A stretch of 64,000 bases of DNA from Porpolomopsis calyptriformis (lineage: Eukaryota > Basidiomycota > Agaricomycetes > Agaricales > Hygrophoraceae), in the NCBI GenBank assembly GCA_951640195.1, contig OX621164.1, forward strand, positions 1,345,098-1,409,097, given 5' to 3'. Below are positions 22,965-34,592 of this stretch, in pieces. The notes under the pieces are model-generated. The model saw only the letters and a list, made by a program, of their open reading frames with translations, was not told where the DNA came from and did not search any database. The position numbers and the translations under genes are program-made. The number at the start of each line of letters is the position of its first letter. The first letter of the stretch is position 1.

Positions 22965-25900
22965 TCACCAGGTTGGTCGCACAAATGATGTGGATGGGAC
23001 AGGAGCGTATCCGTTGTTATGTGAGGGTGATTGTAATACCGCGGGTTGTTGCATCGGAGAGTGTCCCGAAACATTGTCATTCCGCCTACCAGGTGGCATT
23101 GACATATAGGCATGGCCCTGTGGTAATTGCATAACGGGGGCGTGCATTAGCACGGGGCTTGCCGCATACATGGGGAGGCTCGGATGAGGACTAGCATGAG
23201 ACATCACTGGACTCATGACTGGCATACGTCCGCGTGGTTGCGAGCCATTTTGTTGCGGGGGGTTCTGCACTGTCCCTGGTGGGGGCGGAGCGTAGATTGT
23301 AGGACTCGGTGATGGGTATTGCATGAGGGGGGTGGAATATGGTGACGCCAGCGGTCTTATCATCCTATTGGGATTTTGGGCTTGAGGCCCGGCAGAAAGT
23401 GGCACCCACATGGACTGACCATATAATGGCGCATGGCCGTTGACTGTCATCCTATTGGGGACGGGACTGGTTGTCATAGGATGGGGATACATCATCGGGG
23501 AACTGGGCGACGTCAATATTGGTGAAGAGTATGGCGCGAAAGTTGGCCGCATATTGTGATTTAGCTGAGGAGGGAATGCGTACGCATAACCTGGCTGTCT
23601 TTGAACAAGAGGAGCAGCCATTGGCGTCGGGGAAAGAGGAGTACTGCGGTGAGTCGAGTTAGCCGATGACGACGAAGTTGGAACTTGTTGGAAAGCTCGA
23701 GTTACGTCATGCAAAGACATTCTAGACGGAACGGAAGGAATGGAGGGTGGCGGTGTCTCTCCATCTTCTGACTTGACATCCTGCAGCGTAAATGGCAACG
23801 CAGTTAAATCGTCGGCAATACCTTCGAGCGAGTTCACCGCGGGTAAAACCCCCTTGTCGGGGGCTTGGGACCAAACAGCTTTCAGATGTTCTGGATCAGG
23901 TGGTCTTGCGGGGGACTCTTTAATATTGAAAGAAGTCAGAGGAGATTTGGCCCATGTCGCACTTGCGTGGTGAGTTGGTGGGGTAATGGGTGCACGATCT
24001 GCCTGAGGGGAGACGGTATTAATCTAGTTGCAATGGTGAATGAAGCAGAGTTATGGCTCACAGAATCATCTGAACTTTTACTTTCCGATTTACTCTGAAC
24101 CAGAGAAGGTATTGCAAATTCAGGCGAGGTCGGCTGAGACTTCAACCCATTCAATGTCGACCTGTCAATGCCGGAACCCTGTTCGGTGGTGGATTCAGTT
24201 GCGTTTGGTGAGGATAGAGTAATGATAGGATTCCTCAACGGCGTGGCGTGGGTCTGCAGTTGTTCGTCGAGTTCACTATTGACTATAAACTTGACCGAGG
24301 TGTCTACATCAGTACCAACAACGTCGATGCGAGAATCACGATAGAAAGCAACCGCCGATCCAGCAGGCATCTTTGGCTGGGATTTGGGCCGGACAGAAAC
24401 TGGGGAGCTGTCCCCCTTTGCAGATATAGATACATCTGGCTTAGGAGTCGGCGTAGCGCTAGCCGCATTACTGGGTAGTTCGGGAGGGGGAGATTTACTG
24501 GTCGGGTTAAGAGTTGCATCAGAAGGCGATACCTCTCCCATGTCGTTTTTCAATGAAGGAGACTTGGGTTTTCGCCACGTAGATAGGTTATCAACTCCGC
24601 TTGGTCGTCCAAACGCACCAAGGAATTTTGGCATACCAACATTGGCAGGTAAGTTGGCCTTTGGACTAATGGCTCCGACGATGGTACCCGAGGATTTCAG
24701 TTTCGACGTCGGTAATGAAACCCGGAACTTGTCCTTGCCCTTGTAATACGGCTTTCGGAATAACACATCGTTTAGGGAAAAGTCCCGTCGACTCATACCT
24801 TCGACTGGCGGATCCCATGAAAGGATATCCCATCGTACCTGGCCTGGTGACAATCTGGCCTGGTGGAATTGCCTTTTGTGTAGCGGCGCCAGGCGACGAG
24901 AAACAGCAGGCAACTGGACGAGAATCTTTGGCGGAGAACGAGGTGGTTCGCATCCTGTGACATTGAAGTTTTCTGGAGAAAGGATATCGGCATCGCTCCT
25001 CCGCCCTCTGAGTGCTGGGGGAACCCATTTCAGTTCCTTGGGTGATTTTGGATGAATGTGTGGGGGAGGTAATGACGAGCTAGCCGATGCAATCGATGGT
25101 ACCTCCGCATCTGCTGATCCGCCAACGTGTTGCCCTTTGCTTACATCACCGGACTGCATACCGTTTAATGCACCCTTGATACGGGATAGAGCGTCATCCC
25201 AAGCAGACATGTCGGCTTCTTTGGAGAACGTAGCAGCCCGGGGAGTACGCTGTGACCCAGAATTAGGTTGCGTAAACGTATGGCTAGAGGCTGCACTGTG
25301 ACGACGGTGATCGACAGTGGTCGTTGCATCCTTTACTGGAAAAGGCGGTGGTGTGTGTTGCGTGTTATTCCATGTTGTATCAACGTGACCCGGGAGTTTC
25401 GCATCACTTCCCAACGACTCCGTGAGTTGAGTAGCGTCCGGTCGTTCCTCATTATGCGTAGCTATTGGTGGTTGATTATTCCCAGCATCATGAGAAGTCT
25501 TTCGCTTCCAAGCGGCTCCTCTCCCTCCAGACTCAAACTTATCCTCAAAGTAGTCACTAGCTGTGGGTCGTGGAGGGTATGAAGTATGATCTGGTTGCCC
25601 ATCCTCCGGATCTGGGGTTGTAGAATCGCTTACGCCAAAGAACTTTCCAAGATCCGAGAAATCTACAACTTCGAGTTCCTCCTCGAGATCCACTGTGAGG
25701 GCATCATCGTGATGTAACAATGGAGCAGGAAACGGGACAACGGGATCCATGGCTTGGGTCGGGCGTGTCGTTGCAGAAACGAACGGGCTCGTTTTGCTTC
25801 TCCAAGAGTCAGCTTGCATGGCTGGGGTGGTGGTAGAGGAAGGACCGGCTGACGACTGTGATGTCCTACGCGGTCGAGAAGATTCGAGCGGCTGGCGAGG

Positions 25901-28354
25901 GATACCCTTAAGGGATGGTGGTCGCCGGGGATTATTGCCAGCGGGATGAGACACTGATGAAGTGCGTCGCGAGGCTGTGCCAGGCGGGACTTCATTGATG
26001 GCGTCTTCGATGACCTTGTTGACCTTCCGGTCCAGTTGATGTAAGTCAACACTAGAGATTCAGTAAATTAGAAACATACCTCGGCTTCTGAGGCTTCTTG
26101 CTCCGGTTTGCTGGCTTTCGTTCTTTCAATCTCGGTAGCCTTGATTCTTTCCTCGAGCTCAAGGGCCTTTTTTCTAGCCCGCTCTTTTTCTTTTTCCCGC
26201 TCTTCCTCCTCTTGTTTCCGACGTTCCTTGGCGCGCGCCGCGGCGCTTTGCATGACGTCTTTTCGTACCTCCTCCATGTCCACGTCAGAAATTCCCGACA
26301 AGAGAGGCGGGTTATCGTAAACCGGAACAGTGGCGACTTGTGAGGTGCTTGATGACTGTGTTGGAGAAAGTACAGGAGGATGTCCGAAAGATTCACTGGA
26401 AGTTGGAAACCGCACGTGAGGGTCTAACGGAGGCGGCCGTCTCCGCGGAGGTGACGTGGGTGGCATTTGGGAAAGATGAGGTGGTATTTGTCGTCCCGAA
26501 TCTTTAGTGTGATGTGGAGGAGGTAGTGGAGGCGGGCCCATGATTGACCCCCGCGTCCCTCTATTTCCACCGCCAGGGTCCCGATCGCGTTCCCTATGAC
26601 CAGAGGAAGACATTGAAGGACCAAAAGAACTATGCTGATCTCTGGAGCGCTTTGGATCAAAGGGTGGTCCGTGGGAGGGTGGCATATCATCTCGACGGGA
26701 TGAGTCTCGGTTCCATGAGGACCCTGGTTCGAAACCTCCGGTAGAGCGCAAGGGAAAGTCACTGGAGGAACCCCTTTTCTGCAAAAGCTGTACATTTTGT
26801 GCTTGACCGTGTGGAGGAAAGTCGCGACTACTTCGGGACTCAGTTGGAGAGCTTGACACATCAGATTGGGTCCCCTTCTTTGAAGGATATGGGGGCTGAG
26901 AGGGACGGTGAGATGCATGCACATTGCTATAGGGCTCTAGTCTGTTGGAGCGTTCGTTGAACAATACTCGTGAAGACTCCTGTGATGAATGAGCAGCCTG
27001 AGAAGACGTTGAAGATGAAGGGGGTGGATGTGCATGCCCCGAGAAATCCCGTTGAGGGATTGACGGTGAAGGTTTTGAGCGGGGCCAGCTTCGGTCAAAA
27101 TCATCCGCGAATCTTTCCTCTTTGCTTACCGAGACGTTATACGTCGTTGCCGAAGCATCACCTTGGGAAGAGCCCCCGTCACCTGGATGCAATGATCTTG
27201 AATGGTTAGAGGTAGGTGATGATGATTGAGGGAGTTCAGCAGATTGTATCTTGTACTGCCTGCCATCACCAAATTCGATGACACCATCTAAAAAGTTGTC
27301 GTCGTCTTCTTCCATCTAAAAATATGTAAGATTTATTGGTTTCTTGGATTGATATTTCTTTCGAACAACGGACCTCATCCCAATGATGTGCGTTCGGATC
27401 TAAGTGTACGCCACGGAATGTATCAGCTTCCTCCATTCTAGCTTGTTTATGTGCGGCCACGATGTCTGCGGTTTCCTTGGTATCGTTGAGCTTAGTTTTC
27501 CTGACTGAGGTGGTAACCATTACAAGTCAGATAAAAGGTGCGCATTAGGAATAAGGTACCTTGGGCAACTTCTGCAGCAGTAGGGAAGTCGTTTTGTGAT
27601 CTAACCGTCGAGTTGTGAATATTCGCCGCCGCAGCCTTCACGTTCCCCCAGGCAGGCTTACTGCTCCCCGAACTGTCCTTTTGAGAGGCACCTGCAGATG
27701 CACCGGATGTCGCCATTCGAGGTTGGGGTTGAATGACTTTCCCCACATGAGGAAGCTGGGGTGCACTGGTCAATGGTAGGGGAGCTGGTGCGTTGAGCAT
27801 GGAGGACGCAGTAGGTGGAACGGGGGGTGTTGCAGACGACGGTCGAGACCAACTAGAACCGGTCACAGAAGACGATTGGGGACCCGCTGTTAGTTTGGTT
27901 GTCACCAGACGTGAATGAGGGGTTGTAGGCTGGGCAGTCGGTCTCGCTAGATCGTTGAAGGGTCAGGATGGGTACGAGGTATGGAAGTTAAACACTCACC
28001 GACAGAGGCGCCAGACTTAGCAGCGACCGAACTAGGTGATGGTTGGTTCGAGCCTGAAGCAGACGAATTCTTTTCCAAGAACTTTTTGTTGATATTGACC
28101 GCACTGAATCGTTTTGGCTGGGAGAGGTGGGTAGTGGACGAGCTGGTCAACCCCGGGGGGATGGTGTTGACGGGTGAACGCGCAGGTCCGGGTGAATCGA
28201 CTTCCTGGAGCGAATCAGACGGCAGGTCCTGAGCCTTGCTCTCTTCCAGAGGAGTGTCCTCGGCAGGCACGTTTTCCAGCACGTCCACCACCCCCAAGCG
28301 CTCTGGCTGAGATGGTTCTGATGCCACCGTGGTTCCCCCGTCGGTATCAGCCAT
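22965..28354 (-). CDS. Very large intrinsically disordered protein (PRRC2/BAT2-like layout)
   Basis: About 1,700 residues across several long exons (28354-28000, 27950-27540, 27520-27390, 27315-26068, about 26050-23936, 23900-22965). Short conserved islands sit in Ser/Pro/Gln-rich sequence: QPKRFSAVNINKKFLEK, SKPAWGNVKAAAAN, SQNDFPTAAEVAQ, HLDPNAHHWDE and DDNFLDGVIEFGDGRQYKI. A charged coiled coil (EEVRKDVMQSAAARAKERRKQ and following) is in the middle and a Pro/Met/Tyr-rich prion-like tail (QGHAYMSMPPG) at the end. The N-terminal order (Asn/Lys island, Trp-Gly island, DFPTAAE island) recalls PRRC2/BAT2 proteins, which act with stress granules and translation, but I cannot prove homology. Exon joins are approximate. 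Confidence 0.65.
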
Positions 28355-28646
28355 GGACGCGTCGAAGCGATTGTTGTTTCCGGTATTGTTGATACTTTGT
28401 TCGATAGGATGTGAATCAAAAATTGGGGGGAAGAGAAAGTGTGAAAGGGATGAGAATAGACCTTCAAAAGGTCTGAAAACCACTTACAAGGGAAATGTGC
28501 CCTCAAAGAGGGAAGGTTGGGATTCAAGATGGTGGCAATGAGCGCAATAGGGAAACTTGTCACTTTCCTCCGGTGCTCTTACCGGCCCCGGAGTACGAGC
28601 CCGGCCGATGTCGGAACGTTCAAGTGTGAGATACAAAAATACCGAA

Positions 28647-29434
28647 TTACCCTACAGCAGCCAGTTCAGCTTCCTTTTTATTCAGCCGTTCTATCTCGGC
28701 ATCAAGAGCCACATTAGCCATCTCAATCTGTAGCACACTAGAAATCAGCTCTGTCCAACGTATTTCCAGCGCAGTTAGCTGGCTTCCAGCACGGGTCTGG
28801 ATACCAATGTGAGTGACGCCACACGAAATGAAAGGACGACAGACCTGAGTGTTCTTGCGCTCTCGGTTGACTTCTACGGTAAACTGTTTCAAATCTTCAA
28901 GCGTTTTCTCGGCTTGACTTGCCGTTGATTCTTGCAGGTAATTGTGTATACGCCATGCATTGGGGCCATATGTTTGAAGTAGGGCCAAATTAGTGTGTCT
29001 ATCGACTACTCATGAGCCCTGCCTGGGAGTGTCGCGAGAAAGAACGGACCGTGTGCGTTGGTGCTCTAGCTGAGCATGGGCATTTTTCAACGCCACCTGC
29101 CATCCCTCGTCGGTCGCGGGTACGGAAGTTGGTGCGGGAAGCTGATGTCTGACTGTGTCCAACGGGTGTAACGGTTGTTGGGATTCGACGCGAGCGAGTT
29201 CGGCCTCAAGCAACGGGTGGTTCTGTTATCGACAGTCAGCATATTAACAGTCAGTCCGAATTGAATTTTGCTTGCAGCAAAGAGCTTTGGTGGTGGTGGA
29301 ACTTTAGGGTGTAGTGTCTGGGGAGGTTTTGGTTCTCGAGCCAATTCACGTTCAACCTTTTGCTTTAGAATGGGAAAGAGCTCGAGATCATTGTCGTAGT
29401 AAGGCAGGGAGTCAAAGATTTCGGTGGATGACAT
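28647..29434 (-). CDS. Pre-mRNA-splicing factor SPF27 / BCAS2 homologue
   Basis: Small helical component of the Prp19/NineTeen complex of the spliceosome. The exons give MSSTEIFDSLPYYDNDLEL, HPLLEAELARVESQQPLHPLD, RHQLPAPTS, DEGWQVALKNAHAQLEHQRTR, NLALLQTYGPNAWRIHNYL, and a coiled-coil C-terminus including FTVEVNRERKNTQ, TRAGSQLTALEIRWTELISS and NVALDAEIERLNKKEAEL. These match the order of BCAS2 blocks (DALPYFD, PAPS, AQLEHQ, NAWKVYN, WQRKNMQ, AGSKL). The Met at 29434 is the first ATG; the frame upstream has only TTG. Its start codon is 32 bases from that of the divergent complex I gene. Confidence 0.88.
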
Positions 29435-29466
29435 TAGCAAGGTTCGGCTTCCCAAATTGGCACTTC

Positions 29467-30583
29467 ATGTCTTTCCCGGTCTGCTCGCGGGCTGGCTTCC
29501 GGCTGCTCAGAACTGGCACCGTACTCAATTCGACACGTTCTATCCATTCATCTCCCCCCTTTAAAGGTACGCGAAGGACCTGACTGGTCTGGTGGTTATT
29601 CAACTCATCCCTCAGCCTCATTGCCACCCTTTACCGAGCCTACCTCGCCGAATCCTTCCGATACCAAATATGCCGAAACCACCAAGTCTCTCCACAAGTA
29701 CGGCTCGTACATCATCGAATGCCTCCCAAAATATATCCAACAATTCTCCGTCCTCAAGGACGAACTCACGCTTTACATCCCACCCTCCGGCGTAGTCCCG
29801 GTCCTCACCTTTCTGCGCGATCACTCGCAATGCCAATTCAAAACCGCCGTTGACATCAGTGGTGTCGATTTCCCAGAGAGGGAGAAGAGGTTTGAGATAG
29901 TCTACCACTTGCTGAGCATCAAATATGCCGGGAGGATCAGGGTTAAAACTTACGCAGGAGAGACCGATACTGTACCGAGCGCCACGTCCGTATTTAGAGG
30001 AGCAGATTGGTATGTGACTGATGATTCGAGCCCTATTAGTCGTTTGAAATGACCTTTCGGCAGGTATGAACGAGAGGCTTGGGATCTATTCGGTATATTC
30101 TTCGAAGACCATCCAGACCTGTGTGTGATCCTGTTTTGCGATTCACTCACACCTGTTGAATCATTTCCATAGCCGCCGGATACTTACTGACTACGGCACG
30201 TCTTGTTCAGAATGCCTCTCTTTCTCGTTCTTATCATATCAACAGGATTCGAAGGTCATCCTCTTCGCAAAGATTTCCCTTTGACGGTCCGATTCTGTTT
30301 TGTCGGCTCATAGACTTTGGACTGACATACGCGCCCCCCAGGGCTACTCGGAGGTTCGCTACGACGAAGAGCGAAAACGAGTCGTTTACGAGCCTCTGCA
30401 GATGACCCAGGCCTTCCGGTTCGCTTGCTTCTTGTCGGCGAGCTCACCGAATGCTAATTTATCGATCATATCAGAAATTTCGAATCCTTGTCACCTTGGG
30501 AACAAATTGGTCAAGGCACAGAACCACATAAACCAGATGAACTCAAGCCCATTCCGCCAGAGCGTGAAGAGGTCAAGAAGTGA
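29467..30583 (+). CDS. NADH:ubiquinone oxidoreductase 30-kDa subunit (NDUFS3), mitochondrial
   Basis: Core subunit of the peripheral arm of complex I, between the flavin module and the membrane arm. Exon 1 encodes the presequence MSFPVCSRAGFRLLRTGTV, with NSTRSIHSSPPFK next. Later exons give SLHKYGSYIIECLPKYIQQF, LRDHSQCQFKTAVDISGVD, YHLLSIKYAGRIRVKTYAG, the signature [39 protein letters not shown] and YSEVRYDEERKRVVYEPLQ. The end is ELKPIPPEREEVKK. Six introns were inferred; the one after DYG starts with GC rather than GT (30196-30245). A Met at 29428 in the same frame would overlap the SPF27 start codon, so I prefer 29467. Confidence 0.93.
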
Positions 30584-30663
30584 TAACTCTCGTTCTCATA
30601 AAATGGACCGTAATTTAAAAGACTAAAGTTACACGTAGGAGTAAGTCATCATGCCATGGATTG

Positions 30664-32077
30664 CTAAAGCGGGGCCGCTTTCTCGTCAACGATATCAAGA
30701 TCACCCTCTGTATCGGTTACTTTGGTTGCTGACGCCCCCGTATTGCCCCACCCCATTCTTGCAACGATATATTCTTGACCTATCACTTCCACTCCGAGCC
30801 TGAGGGCTTCTGCTACCAAATCTTCAACCCAATCATACCGATCCCAGAGATCTAACCATTTCCCTGGGACAGACTGAGTGATAGTAGAATGAACCAGTTG
30901 ATGACTGGGATCCATAAGAAGTAAAATGAATCGAAGGCATGAATGAGTGGATGGTTGCTTTTCGGTGGAATCTTCTCCGAGAACAAGTCGTTCAGGGAGG
31001 GCATAGGATGTCGTAAATGGTTGAACTCGAAGGTATACGTTGGAATGGGTGACAGGAGACAAGTTTGATGATGGGTCGTCGGTGTGTGGTTTCGGACTGT
31101 GCTTGATCAGCTCTTGCAACTCAACCTGACCGAAGGTTTATCACAGATCAAGGAAGAGATGGATATGACCATACTTGAGCGAGTTTATAGGCGGCTTCGT
31201 AACTCTCGATCGCATTGAGGTCTCTCGAATCTTGTGCTGTTTCCTTTGGCTTTGATTCTTTGCCTCTGTTGACAACCAGATCTCCACCCTCGACTTGCTC
31301 CATTATCTGAGGAGATATGATGTAAGGCGAGCGCGACAGACGAAAAAAGGCAGGACATACTCTAGAAAGCGCACGGTAAACCAATGACTCGATGCCCTCA
31401 TACCCTTTCAGGTCATGGCTCAGCCAGACTTGGATGACCTCGTGCTCAGATATTGGAGGTGCGACGACATTGAGGATGTCTGTCAGAGTAGAAAGTCCGA
31501 CTCTCTTGAAGTCCTGTCCTAATGAACTAGATTTCAACTGATGGTAAAAGTTGGACAAAGTTGGATAGGCACCAAGCTTTTCCAGCTGAGCTGTCTTGGC
31601 ATATTCTATAACACCCTCACTCCACTTCCGGGCTTGCTCGTTCCTGGGTAAATTTTTGACTTGTTCATCAACAGCTGACTTGGCTTGCTGGAGAGCAGCC
31701 GAAGCGCTGGACCACACAGTACTCCAGCCCCACCCGCCCGAGTCGGATGTTAGTTGAGGCTGGTTAACCCGCTGAGCGGGATCTCCCGCATTCTCAAGCT
31801 TTGCCGCAGATGATCCCGGAGCACCGACCTTCACTCTTTCAACACTTTTTCTGAGAGTGGGTGTGCCGGATCGCGAGAGCGGTCTGTCAAGATGGGATGT
31901 TGTGGTGCGCGTCGGCTCGGTGCTTTTCTGGGTAATTTCCTCGAGGAAGGCGAGGACTTCGGCTTCGCCTTCGTTGGTAGGCTGGGCGCCATTTGAACCA
32001 GGTGGGGGAGAGAGAGAATCTAGGTCATTGAGAAGCTGGAGAACCTCCTCCTGGTTTGATTTGGATGCTGAAGACAT
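30664..32077 (-). CDS. MTC1-family (DUF5427) protein
   Basis: Fungal family named after yeast maintenance of telomere capping protein 1, linked to AP-1 vesicle traffic. The frame has a polar N-terminus (MSSASKSNQEEVLQLLNDL), an EAEVLAFLEEI helix, the hallmark SDSGGWGWSTVWSSASAAL and QQAKSAVDEQVKNLP, then an alpha/beta region with GQDFKRVGLSTLTDILNVVAPP, HEVIQVWLSHDL and GYEGIESLVYRALSR. After two introns it continues with VEGGDLVVNRGKES, VELQELIKHSP, VYLRVQPFTT and VAEALRLGVEVIGQEYIVARM, and ends with an acidic tail. It is convergent with the complex I gene, 80 bases between stops. The molecular role in this fungus is unknown. Confidence 0.8.
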
Positions 32078-32352
32078 GGTAAAGGGCTTTAGATTTTCCC
32101 ACGCTCAGTATCTGTCTGAGTGAAACACGAATTTTAACCTGCTCAGAGACGTCATCAACATGCACGTCATCGTACAGAACACGACGTACGTGGTCTCAAA
32201 AGCACACCAGACAGACGTGATTTAGATTTAGCCACAAAGCAATATGATTAAAGCTCCGCTTCTTTCGGACATGCAATAAATGGTCTAATACGGCTGGACC
32301 CGGAGCCATTAACCCCATCGTCTGTGGAGGAATGGGACCCTTGTCCTCGGGA
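32078..32352. other. Intergenic region upstream of MTC1-like gene
   Basis: 275 bases with no ORF or recognisable element. Expected to hold the promoter of the MTC1-like gene. Confidence 0.4.
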
Positions 32353-33000
32353 TTAGTTCCCCTCGGGCTTCACGTTTCTCATCGATACTTTGCTTCCAAG
32401 GAACAAGGCTCTCCGAGGCCGGGTCGCAATTGAGTCCGGCATCAGCAAGTACAATGGACGTAAAAACGTAAGATTAAGGCCGATTTCAAGAGATCGGTAA
32501 GCGCGATGCTGGAACGGATAAAAGTTTACATTTCCAACGGCGGGTGACATGTTTGCTCGCTTGGACAGGACCTCCACTGCATATTCCGGATGCAGGAACT
32601 TTTCGGCCGACTTGTCCAGATCGAGGTTTTCCAAAATGACGATCACGAGGTCCGGCGGTTTCTGGAAAGTTAATTGTGAACCTGACCACCCAACTTGGGG
32701 AGGCAGGAGCAGTTAAAGGCACCCAATACTCCGCATTGGGGTCGTGTTCAGCAAGGAGATCAGTGTTCTATTCCTTTTCGGTGAGCGTTCTCTAGGTCGT
32801 CCAGCCTGCGGAGTTTGTTCTGTCAAGTCGTGATGGGCACAACCCGATTCGTCTCCGTGCACTGCCTGCAAGGGACGCTGTTGTGAACGGCGACGACTGG
32901 AGATGGGGCAAGTACAAGAGATGCTCGCGTTGGATGTGGATACAGCTCCGTGATGAATCCGGGTTCGGGGAACGTGATTTTTCAATTTACGGTTATAACG
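32353..33000 (-). pseudogene. Decayed or short unrecognised gene, possibly a zinc-cluster protein remnant
   Basis: The minus strand has exon-like pieces with plausible GT-AG joins. One is a fragment with PCRQCTETN followed, in a nearby frame, by KLRRLDDLENAHRKG, which recalls the end of a Zn2Cys6 cluster and its dimerisation helix. Another reads DLLAEHDPNAEYW and joins to KPPDLVIVILENLDLDKSAEKF. The last piece reads PDSIATRPRRALFLG. Stops and frame changes break any long product. It may be a remnant or a poorly resolved small gene. I give no function. Confidence 0.3.
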
Positions 33001-33580
33001 CCACGCAGCTCGGGCATGCCGAGAAGCAAGAACCGGGGTTTTACGCTGTGCTCGAGGCGGCTCGCAGTCTGTACTTGGGAGGGGGATGCTAATTGTTTAG
33101 TACCTTGTTGATCAGCCGGAGATTGCCGAATTGGCCCCAAATAGCAAGTTTGGGCTAAAAGATTGGGACGAATTACCCAAAAAGGCACTGAATTCCGGGG
33201 AAAAACACAAACAGTAGCACGTGGCAACCATATTAAGGCGAATTTGACGGGATGACCCGTTTCCCCCTGCGAACCGACCCATCGCTGGCTTCACTGCCAT
33301 ACTTCCCCTTCACTCCCCTCGAACGACATCCGTTCTGTTTTTACGACCTCTCCACGAACTTGCACGACGATCGTCTTGTCCTTTTCTTCCACCCTTGTCT
33401 TTCAGTTGCTCGACACTCCCCCTATCTCCATTCTTCATTCGTCCTTCAGCCTCAGACAGCTCCTTAAGATAGCGCCGAATCGGCACAATTTCTTCTTCAC
33501 TTTCTTTCACTCTCTCTGACTTTTCTGAGGTATCTCCTTGTATTCTCTCCGTATTCGCCCCTCATTCCAATTCCGTAGAA
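33001..33580. promoter_or_regulatory. Upstream region of the Ras-family gene
   Basis: No convincing gene. From about 33250 the plus strand is C/T-rich (repeated TCC, CTTTC, TCTC), which is typical of pyrimidine-rich promoters just before the start codon in this kind of fungus. The Ras start is at 33581. Confidence 0.45.
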
Positions 33581-34438
33581 ATGGATAACTGGAGGGTTGC
33601 AGTTCTTGGCGACGGTGGGGTGGGTAAGACCGCACTCGCGGTCCAGGTCCGTATCCCCTCCTTTTCCGTTCTCGATGTCTCAACCGAACAACCGCCACCC
33701 AGTTTACCCTCGGCTGTTTTGTCCGTAAGTGAACCAAACAATACCTAGTCAGTTCCGAAGAATTCATCCCGCCTCCATTCCCACCTTTCCTCAGAGGTAA
33801 GCACCCCACCGGATTCATGCCTATCCTTCTGATCTTTCGTCGCCGCAGACTTATGATCCAACGATAGAAGATGCTTATCGAAAGCAGCTAGTGGTTGATA
33901 ACCGCATGTGCCTAGTCGAGGTGATCGATACTGCCGGCCAAGGTGATGTCCATCTCCCCAATCCCTCGCCCCGTTCTCACATCTCCAATCGCAGAGGAGT
34001 ATGCTACGCTCCGTGACCAGTGGGTCCGGTGGGTAATCTCACTCCTCTCTCACTCCTCTCTCCTCATCTTCCGATAGCGAAGGCCAAGGTTTTATACTCG
34101 TCTATTCGATCGCCTCGCGTTCCACATTTGAAAGGCTCGAGAACTTCCGTCAATCCATGATGAGAGTGAAAAGGCAGAAGCCAATCTTCATGCTCGTCGG
34201 CAATAAAGCCGACAAAACATACGAGAGGGAGGTCTCAAAGGAAGAGGGCAGTGCGCTCGCACGCAATTTCGGCTGTGAATTCATCGAAACATCCGCTAAA
34301 ACTTCGCAAAACGTCAACCTTCTCTTCATGAACCTCGTCCGTGCTTTACGACAGACACGAAACATAGAACCCGGCCCAGTAGCTCAAATCAGATCTGGAC
34401 GAGAAGAAAAGAAGAGTAGGAAGTGTATTATCGTGTAG
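33581..34438 (+). CDS. Ras-family small GTPase (RSR1/Ras-like) with CaaX end
   Basis: Membrane-anchored GTP switch. Exons give [21 protein letters not shown] with the P-loop GDGGVGKT, then QFTLGCFV, a 2-base exon, and [20 protein letters not shown] (effector loop). [20 protein letters not shown] carries switch II with the catalytic Gln, LVGNKADK is the base-binding NKxD, and [11 protein letters not shown] is the SAK loop. The tail is polybasic and ends in the prenylation box CIIV. The [13 protein letters not shown] stretch is more like fungal RSR1/Rap than Ras1. Exons: 33581-33646, 33703-33724, 33795-33796, from 33849 on, plus further exons after GQ and after QWVR. Confidence 0.93.
33795..33796 (+). 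other. Predicted 2-base microexon (AG) in the Ras-family gene
   Basis: The preceding exon ends GTC C at 33724 before a perfect GTAAGT donor. The dinucleotide AG at 33795-33796 lies between a TTTCCTCAG acceptor and a GTAAGC donor. The next exon begins ACT TAT GAT at 33849 after CCGCAG, with a CTGAT branch site 19 bases upstream. Inclusion gives FVQTYDPT, the normal length of the Ras effector loop. Skipping it gives an immediate stop (GTC CAC TTA TGA). Confidence 0.65.
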
Positions 34439-34592
34439 GACTTTCATTGGAATTGCTGGGTATTTAGACTCCTTTTTTTTTACCGCCATTTGATGATACC
34501 ACCCGTTTTCTCTTTATGCTCTCGTTCTCTTTCCCCTAGGTTCCTTCCCCCCCCTCCCCCTCTGTTCCAAATCTCTTTCCCATGCTTTTTCC

